Assembly: GCA_002335055.1 (NCBI GenBank)
Contig: DDCH01000011.1
Span: forward strand, 95,516-159,515
Length of the DNA stretch: 64,000 nucleotides
Source: Sulfurimonas sp. UBA2011
GTDB taxonomy: Bacteria > Campylobacterota > Campylobacteria > Campylobacterales > Sulfurimonadaceae
Reading direction: 5' to 3'
The position numbers and the translations under genes are program-made. The notes under the pieces are model-generated. The model saw nothing but the letters and a program-made list of their open reading frames with translations. It was not told where the DNA came from and did not search any database. Positions 45,901 through 55,134 of the stretch are shown piece after piece (position 1 is the first letter of the stretch; every line of letters begins with the position of its first letter).

Positions 45901-47499
45901 TGAACCTTTTACACCATTTTTCTCTAAAGAAATATAGTAGATTCCAAGAACCATATCCTGTGAAGGTGTAGCAATTGCTTTACCTGATGCAGGAAGTAAA
46001 ATGTTCATAGATGCAAGCATAAGTACTTTACACTCAGCAATAGCTGCTGAAGATAAAGGCACGTGAACAGCCATCTGATCCCCATCGAAATCGGCATTAA
46101 ATGCAGCACAAACTAATGGGTGAAGCTGAATCGCTTTACCATCAATAAGTTTTGGGTGAAATGCTTGAATAGAAAGTTTGTGAAGTGTTGGTGCACGGTT
46201 AAGCATAATTGGGTAACCATCAACAATCTCAGCAAGACACTCCCATACTTCATTTGTTTTAGCTTCAATCATTTTCTTTGCAGCTTTAACAGTTGTAGCA
46301 TAACCCTTATCTTCAAGTTTTGCAATGAGATGCGGCTTAAATAGCTCTATAGCCATTTTCTTAGGTAGTCCACACTCATCCATAGTTAAATTTGGTCCAA
46401 CAACAATTACAGAACGTCCAGAGAAGTCAACACGCTTTCCAAGAAGATTCTGACGGAAACGACCTTGTTTACCTTTAATAATCTCTGAAAGTGATTTAAG
46501 AGGACGCTTATTAGCTCCCTTAACAGCGTTTGCACGACGACCATTGTCAAACAGTGCATCAACAGACTCTTGTAACATACGTTTTTCATTACGTACAATA
46601 ATCTCTGGTGCTTCAAGCTCAACAAGACGCTTTAGACGTTGGTTACGGTTAATAACACGACGATATAAATCATTTACATCAGAAACTGCAAACTTACCAC
46701 CATCTAAAGAAACAAGTGGACGTAAATCAGGTGGAAGAACTGGTAAAACAGTTAACATCATCCATGCAGGATTATTTCCACTATTTAAAAATGACTCAAT
46801 TACTTTAAGACGTTTATTAATAGTTTTCTTTTTAGCTTCAGATTTTGTCTCACCGATAGCTTCTTTTAAGTTAGTAAATAAATCAACTAAATCAATAGAA
46901 TCAAGTAAATCACGAACAACTTCTCCACCCATACGAGCTTTAAAGCCAAGTGCATCAAATCTTTGAACTAAAGTTCTGTACTGCTCTTCATTTAAAACAT
47001 CATACTGAAGAACTGGTGTTTTAGCTTCAGCATCATAATATGCCTCACCACCATTTTCAACGATGTATGCTTCATAATAAAGTACACGCTCAAGGTCTTT
47101 CATCTTAATACCAAGAAGAGTACCAATACGAGAAGGTAATGAAGAAACATACCAAATATGTGCAACTGGAGTTACAAGTTCGATATGACCCATACGAGTA
47201 CGACGAACTTTAGTAGATGTTACTTCAACACCACATTTCTCACAAACCACACCCTTATAACGCATCTTTTTGTATTTACCACAAAGACACTCATAGTCTC
47301 TCACTGGTCCAAAAATTTTCGCACAAAAAAGACCATCACGCTCAGGTTTGAGTGTACGGTAGTTTATTGTTTCAGGTTTTTTAACTTCACCATTTGACCA
47401 AGACATAACCTTTTCAGGTGATGCAAGGCGAAACTGTAGTTGTTTAATATCTTTTGGTCTATTATCTTCTGTTACTTGAACTGCTACTAACTTACTCAT
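42979..47499 (-). CDS. rpoC: RNA polymerase beta' subunit
   Basis: 1506 residues from ATG 47499, chosen because GGTGG stands six bases upstream; an ATG two codons earlier is in frame. The N-terminal zinc site is ECLCGKYKKMRYKGVVCEKC, and the catalytic Asp triad AAFNADFDGDQMAVHVPL is near residue 470. The trigger-loop region GEAIGIVAAQSIGEPGTQLT is intact. The start overlaps the rpoB stop by eight bases (ATGAGTAA), so the two subunits are translationally coupled but not fused, unlike in Helicobacter. Confidence 0.98.
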   Translation of the reverse strand: MSKLVAVQVTEDNRPKDIKQLQFRLASPEKVMSWSNGEVKKPETINYRTLKPERDGLFCAKIFGPVRDYECLCGKYKKMRYKGVVCEKCGVEVTSTKVRRTRMGHIELVTPVAHIWYVSSLPSRIGTLLGIKMKDLERVLYYEAYIVENGGEAYYDAEAKTPVLQYDVLNEEQYRTLVQRFDALGFKARMGGEVVRDLLDSIDLVDLFTNLKEAIGETKSEAKKKTINKRLKVIESFLNSGNNPAWMMLTVLPVLPPDLRPLVSLDGGKFAVSDVNDLYRRVINRNQRLKRLVELEAPEIIVRNEKRMLQESVDALFDNGRRANAVKGANKRPLKSLSEIIKGKQGRFRQNLLGKRVDFSGRSVIVVGPNLTMDECGLPKKMAIELFKPHLIAKLEDKGYATTVKAAKKMIEAKTNEVWECLAEIVDGYPIMLNRAPTLHKLSIQAFHPKLIDGKAIQLHPLVCAAFNADFDGDQMAVHVPLSSAAIAECKVLMLASMNILLPASGKAIATPSQDMVLGIYYISLEKNGVKGSNKLFSNVDEINIALEHNALDLHAKVRTRVNGRIIHTTAGRLLVKAILPDFVPAELWNKVMKKKAINAIVDYVQKHGGIGITAGFLDKLKDLGFKHATESGVSISADDIRVPAMKPAKIAESKARVIEIQKQFEAGLLTEQERYNKIIDVWTDTNNVLAAEMMELVENDKDGFNSIHMMADSGARGSAAQIRQLAGMRGLMAKPSGDIIETPIISNFKEGLNVIEYFISTHGARKGLADSALKTANAGYLTRKLVDVAQNVKIVEHDCHTHEGIEISDISDQNTLIESLEDRLHGRVLAENVIDPISNEILYSEGTLLDEVSSKVITEAGIKTAHIRTPTTCKSIDGLCALCYGVNLATGFIVRTGEAIGIVAAQSIGEPGTQLTLRTFHVGGTASSTAQERQVLADKEGFIRYYNVKTYKDKDAKTIVANRRNAAILLVEPKIKAPFAGKVEIQTIHDEVIVSLIGAKETNRYSLRKNEIAKPNELAGVSGQIEGKYYFPYANGTEVAEDESIVETIKDGWNVPSRIPYASELLVEDGAPVTKKILATEEGTIKYFLLKGDYLERIEGLKSGYEVSEKGLFAAVIDTNNREAVRHYIARGSVIVTDDNEVVDATSLIAKPATDESVVIAEWDPYSNPIISEAAGTIKYEDIIVGTTASEQLDELTGKTRLMINDHISSEYKPTIVLATADGELLRYAIEPKSSVFVADGDSVKTADIIAKTPKALQKSSDITGGLPRVSELFEGRRPKATALISEIDGTVSFGKMLRGKIRVVVSNSENGIVKEYFVDKSHEAVVAVGDFVHAGERLTTGILSSHELLRIMGVKALYNYLVSEVQQVYRSQGVNIADKHIEVIFTQMLRQIKIVRSGDTKFIQGDLISKAKFRLENEKIIRLGGRPAIAEPFLVGITRAAVSADSIISAASFQDTTKVLTEAAVSAKVDNLTNLKENVIIGRTIPVGTGIYKDQNIVFNAEEE

Positions 47500-50400
47500 C
47501 TTCATCCACCTCGTCCATAATCTCTACATCAAGTGCTAATGCTTGAAGCTCTTTTGTTAATACAAATAGTGTTTCAGGGATACCAGACTCTGGTATCAAT
47601 TCACCTTTAGTTATCGCTTTATAAGCACGTACACGACCATCAACATCATCTGATTTGATAGTAAGCATTTCTTTAAGAACTGCAGATGCACCGTAAGCTT
47701 CAAGAGCCCAAACTTCCATCTCTCCAAATCTTTGTCCACCAAATAGTGCTTTACCACCAACTGGTTGTTGTGTTACTAAAGAGTATGGTCCAGTTGAACG
47801 AGCATGAATCTTCTCATCAACAAGGTGATGTAGTTTAAGAATATACATAAAACCAACATTAATACGCTCTTTAATTTTCTCACCAGTAAGACCGTTATAA
47901 AGTACAACTTTACCATCTTCAGCCATATTTGCTAATTTATAAAGTTTTTCAAACTCAGTAGCATTTACACCTTCAAAAATTGGAGTTGCAAATCTAACTC
48001 CACCTTTAGCCCAGTCTCTTGCATGTTTTAAGAATGTTTCATCATCCATATCACCAATAACTTTTTTAGCATTCATTAATCCAGCGATATCAGATATTTC
48101 AATCATTTTAGAACGAATTCTAGTTATATAGTCTTTTTGTTTAGTATCAAATTCTTCTTGTATTTGATTACCTAACTCACGACCTGCAAAACCTAAGTGC
48201 ATCTCTAAAATCTGACCGATATTCATACGAGAAGGAACACCTAGTGGATTAAGACATACATCAACTGAACGTCCGTCTTCCATATATGGCATATCTACTT
48301 CTGGAACGATAATAGAAACAATACCCTTGTTTCCGTGACGTCCAGCCATTTTATCACCAACTTTAAGATTACGTTTTGTAGCTACATAAATCTTTACATA
48401 CTTCACAACACCATTTGGAAGAATGTCATCTTTTTCTAAAATAGTAAGTTTCTCTTCATGCTCATCTCTAAAAACACGTTTTTGTTTTTGGAAGTGATTT
48501 TTAGTTTTAGTATACTCATCCTGAATAGTTTCACCAAATGATTTAACGATAGCATTCATTGCAAAACGATTTACTTCTTTAAGGTCATCACCATTGATAG
48601 TATCACCAGCTTTATAATCAGTGTCTGCAATTGTAATATCAGCTTTTAAAGGCTCACAAGTAAGAAGTTTTGTTACACGTAACATCTCTTCTTTATCTAT
48701 CATTAAAAGACGGTCATAGTGCTCACGCTCTAAGTAATCACGTTCTTCTTTTTCTAAGGCAAGTGCACATGCATCTTTGTCGTAACCTTTTTTTGTAAAT
48801 ACTTTAATATCAACAATGACACCTTCCATAGATGGAGGACAATAAAGTGACTTATTTACAACATGACCAGCTTTCTCACCAAATATAGCACGTAAAAGAC
48901 GTTCTTCTGGAGTTGGTTTAACTTCACCCTTAGGGCTAACCTTACCAACTAAAATCATACCACCAGATACAGCTGTACCTATTTTTACGATTCCAGACTC
49001 ATCTAAATGAGCTAACTCATCATCACGAACATTTGGAATATCACGAGTAATCTCTTCAACACCATGCTTAAGTTCACGAGCTTCAACATCTTTTTCATAA
49101 ATATGAACTGAAGTAAATTGATCCTTACGAATCATACGCTCAGAGATAACAATAGCATCCTCAAAGTTATAACCATTCCAAGGCATAAATGCAACCATTG
49201 CATTAACACCAAGAGCAAGCTCACCCTGATCCATGTTTGGACCATCAGCAATTATTTGCCCTTTTTTAACTACATCACCAATATTAACAATTGGTTTTTG
49301 TGTGAAAGAAGTATTTTGATTCGTTCTAAGGTTCTTTTGAAGTGGATAGTAATCAATATAGATCTCTCCATCTTCATCACCCATTACATAGATATGTTTA
49401 CCATCAACTTTCTCTATCTTACCACCACGTTTTGCTTTTATACACTCCCAAGCATCACGAGCAACAAGTTTCTCAACACCTGTTCCAACCATCGGAGCAT
49501 TCACACGTAAAAGAGGACATGCCTGACGTTGCATGTTTGATCCCATTAGAGCACGATTGGCATCATCATGTTCTAAGAATGGAATAAGTGAAGCTGCTAC
49601 ACCAACAACCATATGAGATGAAAGGTCAGCAAACTTACATTCACTTGGGTTTTGAAGTAAAATTTCACCATCTTGACGAATAGAAATCAAATCTTCAATA
49701 AATTGACCATCAGAATCTAACTTATTAGAAGCCGCTGCAATTTTAATGCCCTCTTCTTGAGTAGCCGTAAGGTATACAATTTCTTTAGTAACCTTACCGT
49801 CTTTCATTATTTTATATGGTGCTTCAATAAAACCATGTGCATTTACTTTAGAGTAAGTTGCAAGTGTATTGATAAGACCAATATTTTGACCCTCTGGAGT
49901 CTCAATTGGACAGATTCTACCATAGTGAGTTGGGTGAACATCACGTACTTCAAATCCAGCTCTTTCTTTAACAAGACCACCTTCACCAAGTGCTGAAAGA
50001 CGACGCTTGTGAGTAACTTCTGAAAGTGGATTTGTTTGATCCATAAACTGAGAAAGTTGTCCACCAGAAAAGAATTCCATAATAGTAGAAGTAATCATTT
50101 TAGAGTTAATTAAATCATGTGGCATAAGTTCAGCCATTGGACCACTCATAGTAGAGAGTTTGTCACGAATAGCTTTTTGCATTTTAACAAGACCATTATG
50201 TAACTCATTCCCTAAAAGTTCACCAATAGAACGAATACGTCTATTACCTAAGTGATCTCTATCATCAATATGACCTTGACCATTTTTAACTTTAATAACA
50301 TATTTTACTGATTCGATAATATCTTCATGCGTAAGAACAGTGATATATTCAGGAATAGTCATACCAAGTTTATGATTCATTTTCATACGACCAACGCGAG

Positions 50401-51640
50401 TTAAGTCATAACGTTCTGGATCAAAGAAAAGTTGATTTACGAAAGCTTTTGCAGCATCTTTTGTAACTGGTTCACCTGGACGCATAACTTTATATATACG
50501 AATAGCAGACAGATCATTTTCATCTTCAATCTCTTCAGTCTGCTTAAGTAGTTTAAGTGAATCAGCATCAGCAATAAATGCATTGATAATAGAACTATCA
50601 ACACCTTCAGCTAAATCATTTGCTATTTTAAATTCACTTACACCAATCTCAGCCATTCTCTTTAACTTAGTCTCATCAATATGAGTCATAGCATCAAAAA
50701 GGATTTCTCCAGTTTCAGGATCAATTATAGCTTCTGCTAAATAACGATCAAGAAGAGTTTCTAATGGATATTCAACATGTGTAACACCATCATCAATTAA
50801 TTTTTGAGCTTTTTTAGCAGATAATCTTTTACCTGCGTTAACAAGTACTTTACCATTTAAATCAATTAAATCATAAGAGATACGATTTGTATAATCTTTA
50901 GGATTAAATGCCATTGTAAATCTGTTATCTTCTAAACTAACTGTTTGAATAGGATAAAAAAGTTTTAAAATATCTTGTTTAGAATAACCTAAAGCACGAA
51001 ACATAATTGTTACAGGAACTTTACGGCGTTTGTTAATTCTCATATAAAGAATATCTTTAGGATCATACTCAAAGTATAACCAAGAACCACGATCTGGAAT
51101 AATTTGTCCAGTGTAGATTAATTTATTTCCAGCTGTTGTTGACTCTTCTTTTTTAAAGATAACACCAGGTGATCTATGAAGTTGGTTTACAACAACACGC
51201 TCCACACCATTGATGATAAAAGAAGTTCTATCAGTCATTAAAGGAATATCACGAACAAAAATATTTTGTTCTTTAATATCTTTTACACCAAGTTTTTCTT
51301 TAGTGTTTTCATCTCTGTCCCATAAAACAAGACGAGTTTTCATTCTAAGACTTACAGAATAAGTAAGCCCTCTTTCCATACACTCACGAACCGTATACTT
51401 AGGGTTCGCAACTTCACTACCAACATACTCAATAGTAAGTCTGTTTTGTGAATCATGAATAGGAAAAGCTGATGTGAAAACTTTTTCAATACCACTAGCA
51501 GTTCTATCTTTTGCATTTAGCATTAAGAATTTATCATAAGATGATTGTTGGAGTTGAAGTAAATTTGGAACTTCAATTTCTTGAGGAGTTTTTGAGAAGT
51601 CTACACGAAGACGGTTTCCGGAATATAAAGTATTTAACAT
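47492..51640 (-). CDS. rpoB: RNA polymerase beta subunit
   Basis: 1382 residues. The rifampicin region reads GGQLSQFMDQTNPLSEVTHK and RRLSALGEGGLVKERAGFEV with the wild-type residues. The C-terminal GGKALFGGQRFGEMEVWALE is conserved. It forms the catalytic core with rpoC. The leader between rplL and this gene holds two strong hairpins. The acidic tail DEVDEDE runs into the rpoC start. Confidence 0.98.
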   Translation of the reverse strand: MLNTLYSGNRLRVDFSKTPQEIEVPNLLQLQQSSYDKFLMLNAKDRTASGIEKVFTSAFPIHDSQNRLTIEYVGSEVANPKYTVRECMERGLTYSVSLRMKTRLVLWDRDENTKEKLGVKDIKEQNIFVRDIPLMTDRTSFIINGVERVVVNQLHRSPGVIFKKEESTTAGNKLIYTGQIIPDRGSWLYFEYDPKDILYMRINKRRKVPVTIMFRALGYSKQDILKLFYPIQTVSLEDNRFTMAFNPKDYTNRISYDLIDLNGKVLVNAGKRLSAKKAQKLIDDGVTHVEYPLETLLDRYLAEAIIDPETGEILFDAMTHIDETKLKRMAEIGVSEFKIANDLAEGVDSSIINAFIADADSLKLLKQTEEIEDENDLSAIRIYKVMRPGEPVTKDAAKAFVNQLFFDPERYDLTRVGRMKMNHKLGMTIPEYITVLTHEDIIESVKYVIKVKNGQGHIDDRDHLGNRRIRSIGELLGNELHNGLVKMQKAIRDKLSTMSGPMAELMPHDLINSKMITSTIMEFFSGGQLSQFMDQTNPLSEVTHKRRLSALGEGGLVKERAGFEVRDVHPTHYGRICPIETPEGQNIGLINTLATYSKVNAHGFIEAPYKIMKDGKVTKEIVYLTATQEEGIKIAAASNKLDSDGQFIEDLISIRQDGEILLQNPSECKFADLSSHMVVGVAASLIPFLEHDDANRALMGSNMQRQACPLLRVNAPMVGTGVEKLVARDAWECIKAKRGGKIEKVDGKHIYVMGDEDGEIYIDYYPLQKNLRTNQNTSFTQKPIVNIGDVVKKGQIIADGPNMDQGELALGVNAMVAFMPWNGYNFEDAIVISERMIRKDQFTSVHIYEKDVEARELKHGVEEITRDIPNVRDDELAHLDESGIVKIGTAVSGGMILVGKVSPKGEVKPTPEERLLRAIFGEKAGHVVNKSLYCPPSMEGVIVDIKVFTKKGYDKDACALALEKEERDYLEREHYDRLLMIDKEEMLRVTKLLTCEPLKADITIADTDYKAGDTINGDDLKEVNRFAMNAIVKSFGETIQDEYTKTKNHFQKQKRVFRDEHEEKLTILEKDDILPNGVVKYVKIYVATKRNLKVGDKMAGRHGNKGIVSIIVPEVDMPYMEDGRSVDVCLNPLGVPSRMNIGQILEMHLGFAGRELGNQIQEEFDTKQKDYITRIRSKMIEISDIAGLMNAKKVIGDMDDETFLKHARDWAKGGVRFATPIFEGVNATEFEKLYKLANMAEDGKVVLYNGLTGEKIKERINVGFMYILKLHHLVDEKIHARSTGPYSLVTQQPVGGKALFGGQRFGEMEVWALEAYGASAVLKEMLTIKSDDVDGRVRAYKAITKGELIPESGIPETLFVLTKELQALALDVEIMDEVDEDE

Positions 51641-51742
51641 TTGCTAACCTCGTAAAGATTTGTATCAATTCAAGCGTCCTTGAATGATTAATTTTGAGGC
51701 TCTTTTAAGAGCTCGATTTTATAGTGCTTATAAACGACATAA

Positions 51743-51785
51743 GGGCACTTTTACCAAGAGAGTCTATCTCTTCGTAAAAGCGCCC
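51743..51785 (-). promoter_or_regulatory. long hairpin in the rplL-rpoB spacer, candidate RNase III site
   Basis: On the minus-strand transcript GGGCGCUUUUAC pairs with GUAAAAGUGCCC (12 pairs, one G-U), and within it AAGAGA pairs with UCUCUU, separated by a G-G mismatch. The outer stem would contain an A-C mismatch if read from the plus strand, so the fold favours the sense transcript. E. coli has an RNase III processing site at this place. Confidence 0.65.
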
Positions 51786-51791
51786 AAAATT

Positions 51792-51820
51792 TGAGAGCGA
51801 CACTTACGTGCCAACTCTCA
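51792..51820 (-). terminator. hairpin just after rplL, candidate attenuator
   Basis: The sense transcript reads UGAGAG ... CUCUCA... with an inner GGCAC/GUGUC stem (one G-U) around a GUAA loop, 17 bases after the rplL stop, followed by AAATTTT. It resembles the partial terminator between rplL and rpoB in E. coli. Confidence 0.55.
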
Positions 51821-51837
51821 TAAAAAGTAGTGAGAAA

Positions 51838-52206
51838 TTATTTAATTTCTGCTTCTGCACCAGCTTCAAGTAGAGCAGCTAAAGTTTCATCAGCTGAATC
51901 TTTATCTACGCCCTCTTTGATTGTAGATGGAAGACCTTCACAAGCCTCTTTTGCTTCTTTAAGTCCAAGACCAGTAAGAGCACGAACAGCTTTAATAACA
52001 GCAATTTTCTTAGCACCAACATTAGTAAGTACTACATCAAATTCAGTTTTCTCAGCAACAGCTTCGCCAGCAGCAGCTCCACCAGCAACAGCAACAGGTT
52101 GTGCAGAAACTTGAAATTTTTCTTCGAATTCTTTAACAAGCTCAGAAAGCTCAAGAACAGATAAGTTTGAAATAAATTCTAATACGTCTTCTTTAGTAAC
52201 AGCCAT
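51838..52206 (-). CDS. rplL: 50S ribosomal protein L7/L12
   Basis: 122 residues. The N-terminal dimerisation part is followed by an Ala/Gly-rich hinge (VAVAGGAAAGEAVAE) and the C-terminal domain GAKKIAVIKAVRALTGLGLK with EAKEACEGLP. L12 forms the ribosomal stalk that recruits translational GTPases. It is downstream of rplJ by 62 bases. Confidence 0.97.
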   Translation of the reverse strand: MAVTKEDVLEFISNLSVLELSELVKEFEEKFQVSAQPVAVAGGAAAGEAVAEKTEFDVVLTNVGAKKIAVIKAVRALTGLGLKEAKEACEGLPSTIKEGVDKDSADETLAALLEAGAEAEIK

Positions 52207-52268
52207 AATGACTCCTTCAGTTTTTTTTATATTTTTTTGTGAAATAAATCACGGTTTAGAAGTGAAGA

Positions 52269-52751
52269 CTAAGCTTCTTCTTCTAATTTCTTTCTAAGAG
52301 CGTCGATTCCAACAGCCATATTCGTAATTGGAGCCATCCAAGTAGCAGCAAGCATACCAAGTAACTCATCACGACCAGGAAGTTTAGCGAACGCTTCGAT
52401 TTTAGCTACGTCTGCAGGTTCTTTTTCTAAATAACCAGCTTTAATAACAAATTTCTCATTGTTTTTAGCGAAATCAGCAGCAACCTTAGATGCACTAATA
52501 ACGTCATTAGACCAAATAAAAATATTTGTGTCTTTAATTTCAACACCAGTCATATCAGCATTTTTCAATGCGATAGTAGCTAGTGAGTTTTTAACAACCT
52601 GAACACTTGTATCTTTAGCTTTAGCAGATGCACGTAAACTTTCAAGGTCACTTACAGTAAGGCCTTTATAGTCACAGATAACAACTGCTGTCGTATCACT
52701 AAATGCTGTTGTTAATTCTGCAATTAATTCAGCTTTTCTTGATTTTAACAT
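52269..52751 (-). CDS. rplJ: 50S ribosomal protein L10
   Basis: 160 residues. It has the L10 pattern AELIAELTTAFSDTTAVVIC and DYKGLTVSDLESLR at the N-terminus and a helical C-terminus that binds L12 dimers. L10 with L12 also represses its own message in other bacteria by binding the leader. A strong AAGGAG ribosome site precedes it, and a 243-base leader separates it from rplA. Confidence 0.96.
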   Translation of the reverse strand: MLKSRKAELIAELTTAFSDTTAVVICDYKGLTVSDLESLRASAKAKDTSVQVVKNSLATIALKNADMTGVEIKDTNIFIWSNDVISASKVAADFAKNNEKFVIKAGYLEKEPADVAKIEAFAKLPGRDELLGMLAATWMAPITNMAVGIDALRKKLEEEA

Positions 52752-52993
52752 TTATTTCTCCTTTCCAGACATAACTTCAAGAGGGGCGAGAAAGGCTCGA
52801 TTAAGCTAAGTACCAACATGGCACATACCCCCAACTATCTTTAGTCCAAGTATAAATTCAGATTTTCATTATAAAAATCTTTAGTTAAGGATACTAATAT
52901 CTTTAACTAAAAACTTTTAAAGTGAACAAACGCCAAAGGCGTTTGTAACATAGGAAAAAATTTAGTTTTTTTCTATGAGGTGCTTTAGCACTC
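52752..52993 (-). promoter_or_regulatory. rplA-rplJ spacer, candidate L10 autoregulatory leader
   Basis: The 242-base spacer holds a perfect 9-bp hairpin (ACAAACGCC/GGCGTTTGT at 52926-52946) and an 8-bp stem TTAGTTAA/TTAACTAA (52881-52910), then a structured G-rich stretch before the rplJ ribosome site. In E. coli the spacer carries a promoter and the L10 leader. No match to a defined leader motif was confirmed here. Confidence 0.45.
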
Positions 52994-53686
52994 TTACTTA
53001 ATATCTGCTAGTTCTACTAAATCAAGCTTTACAGCTGGACTCATAGTTAAACTAAGAGCAGCATTCTTAATATAGCGACCTTTTGCAGAAGCTGGTTTTT
53101 GCTTGTTAATAGCAACTAGAAAAGCAGTAAGGTTTTCAGCGATTTTCTCTGCACCAAAACTTGCTTTACCAATACCCGCATGGATATTACCTTTTTTGTC
53201 AACACGGAAATTTACTTGACCGCCTTTAACATTTTTAACAGCAGTTGCAACATCTGGAGTTACAGTTCCTGTTTTAGGGTTAGGCATAAGACCTTTTGGC
53301 CCTAAAATACGACCAATTTGTCCAACAAGACCCATACAATCTGGTGCAGCAACAACTACATCAAAATTAAAGATTCCTGCTTTAATATCTGCTACTAAAT
53401 CGTCAGTACCAACGATATCAGCACCAGCTGCCTTAGCTTCATCAGCTTTAACACCTTTAGCAAATACTGCAACACGAACAGTTTTACCTGTTCCATGTGG
53501 AAGTACTAATGCACCACGAACCATTTGGTCAGCGTGACGAGGGTCAACATTTAAGTTCATAGCAATTTCAACTGTTTCGTCAAATTTTGCACTTGTTAAA
53601 TCTTTTATAGTTGCAGCAGCTTCAGTTACACCGTAAGCTTTGCTTGCATCAATTTTTTCTACTAATTGTTTATATCTTTTGCTCAT
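52994..53686 (-). CDS. rplA: 50S ribosomal protein L1
   Basis: 230 residues from ATG 53686, which has GGAG eight bases upstream; a TTG two codons earlier is less likely. Conserved L1 segments include GTGKTVRVAVFAKG, MPNPKTGTVTPDV and VNFRVDKKGNIHAGIGK. It forms the L1 stalk at the E site and can repress the L11-L1 message. Confidence 0.96.
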   Translation of the reverse strand: MSKRYKQLVEKIDASKAYGVTEAAATIKDLTSAKFDETVEIAMNLNVDPRHADQMVRGALVLPHGTGKTVRVAVFAKGVKADEAKAAGADIVGTDDLVADIKAGIFNFDVVVAAPDCMGLVGQIGRILGPKGLMPNPKTGTVTPDVATAVKNVKGGQVNFRVDKKGNIHAGIGKASFGAEKIAENLTAFLVAINKQKPASAKGRYIKNAALSLTMSPAVKLDLVELADIK

Positions 53687-53765
53687 TGTCAAATCTCCAT
53701 ATTAATTCTGCCACATAATTTAAAATCATTGTGGTCGATGATTGTTGTAAATAATCTTTAAAAGA

Positions 53766-54191
53766 TTAGTCTACTATTTGAATACCCATTGAACGAGCTG
53801 TACCTGCTAAAGTGTTAGCAGCCATATCTTTATCATCAGTATTCAAGTCAGCAATTTTAGCGTCTACAACTTCCATAAGTTGTGCACGAGTAAGTTTTCC
53901 AACGATGTTTTTAAGAGGGTTATCAGTACCTTTCTTAAGTCCAGCTGCTTTCATGATAAGAGCAGATGCTGGTGGTTGTTTAGTGATAAAAGAAAAACTT
54001 CTATCTGTATAAACTGTAATTACAACTGGAACTTTGAATCCCATCTTGTCTTTAGTCTTCTCGTTAAATGCCTTAGTAAACTCCATGATGTTAACACCAC
54101 GTTGTCCTAGAGCTGGTCCTACTGGTGGAGCCGGGTTAGCTTTACCAGCTTCAATATGTAACTTGATATAATCCATTACTTTTTTTGCCAT
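53766..54191 (-). CDS. rplK: 50S ribosomal protein L11
   Basis: 141 residues. N-terminal GKANPAPPVGPALGQRGVNI and the C-terminal RNA-binding part ending in AGTARSMGIQIVD are diagnostic. L11 forms the base of the GTPase centre. It is 27 bases downstream of nusG. Confidence 0.97.
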   Translation of the reverse strand: MAKKVMDYIKLHIEAGKANPAPPVGPALGQRGVNIMEFTKAFNEKTKDKMGFKVPVVITVYTDRSFSFITKQPPASALIMKAAGLKKGTDNPLKNIVGKLTRAQLMEVVDAKIADLNTDDKDMAANTLAGTARSMGIQIVD

Positions 54192-54218
54192 TGTATTTTC
54201 CTTGTTTTAAATTTAAAT

Positions 54219-54746
54219 TTATATAATTTTTTCGACTTGCGTATACGATATATCTACCGGTGTCGCACGTCCAAAAATTGAAACATTAAGTTTTAAAGTA
54301 CCGTGTTCTAAATCGTACTCATCAACCGTTCCTGTAAAGTTTGCAAATGGACCTTCAATAATACGAACTGTCTCACCATTTTCAAAAAATACTTTTGGTT
54401 TAGGTGCAGCACGATTATTAACACGGTCAAGTATTACATTAATATCTTTCTCGCTTAGTGGTGTAGGAGTATTTCCTTCACCAATAAAACCTGATACTTT
54501 TGGAATTGACTGAATTAGGTGCTGAATTTCTGTATTTAATTCTAGTTTTGCAAAAACATAACCAGAGTATAAAGAACGTTCAGTTATTTTTTTCTTTCCA
54601 TCTTTAACTTCTATAACATCTTCCGTAGGAACGATAACTTCAGTGATGAACTCTTGTAGACCCATCTCTTCAATCATATTAAAGATTGCATCTCTAACTA
54701 ATCTATCACTACCATATGTTTGAATAGAGTACCATTGTTGTGCCAT
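54219..54746 (-). CDS. nusG: transcription termination/antitermination factor NusG
   Basis: 175 residues. The NGN domain has AQQWYSIQTYGSDRLVRDAI and YSGYVFAKLELN; the KOW domain has FENGETVRIIEGPFANFTGT. It couples RNA polymerase to Rho and the ribosome. It is directly after secE. Confidence 0.96.
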   Translation of the reverse strand: MAQQWYSIQTYGSDRLVRDAIFNMIEEMGLQEFITEVIVPTEDVIEVKDGKKKITERSLYSGYVFAKLELNTEIQHLIQSIPKVSGFIGEGNTPTPLSEKDINVILDRVNNRAAPKPKVFFENGETVRIIEGPFANFTGTVDEYDLEHGTLKLNVSIFGRATPVDISYTQVEKII

Positions 54747-54755
54747 ATTTACTCC

Positions 54756-54938
54756 TTAACCTAAGATTGCTGTCATAACTGATGACATGATTAAATCAAC
54801 TAAAGCTAAAAAAGCTGCAATTGCTGTGACAACTATCATAACAGAAATATATGCTTGCTTTACTTGTCCAGATGTTGGAAAAATTACCTTTTGAAGTTCT
54901 GCTCTAGCACTATTAATATGTTTACCTAAGTTCATCAT
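54756..54938 (-). CDS. secE: preprotein translocase subunit SecE
   Basis: 60 residues, the short single-helix form. The conserved LQKVIFPTSGQVKQAYISVM stretch precedes one membrane helix. It stabilises SecY in the Sec channel. Two adjacent ATG codons are possible starts. It follows the tRNA-Trp gene, a common arrangement. Confidence 0.95.
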   Translation of the reverse strand: MMNLGKHINSARAELQKVIFPTSGQVKQAYISVMIVVTAIAAFLALVDLIMSSVMTAILG

Positions 54939-55006
54939 TTAATCCATTTAATTTAAAAATATCATTTATTATTAATAAAGCAAAAAGCTTCACTGATAAT
55001 AAATGG

Positions 55007-55082
55007 TGGCAGGCGTAGGGGGACTCGAACCCGCAACACCCGGATTTGGAATCCGGTGCTCTACCATTGGAGCTATACGCCT
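55007..55082 (-). tRNA. tRNA-Trp (CCA anticodon)
   Basis: A 76-base cloverleaf including an encoded CCA end. Acceptor stem AGGCGTA/TACGCCT, anticodon loop ATTCCAAATC with CCA, and a TTCGAGT T-loop. It lies between rpmG and secE. Confidence 0.95.
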
Positions 55083-55134
55083 ATAAGAGAACCAAGAGAA
55101 TCTTGGTTCAAGTTCTCTCCAAAGAGAAGTTATA

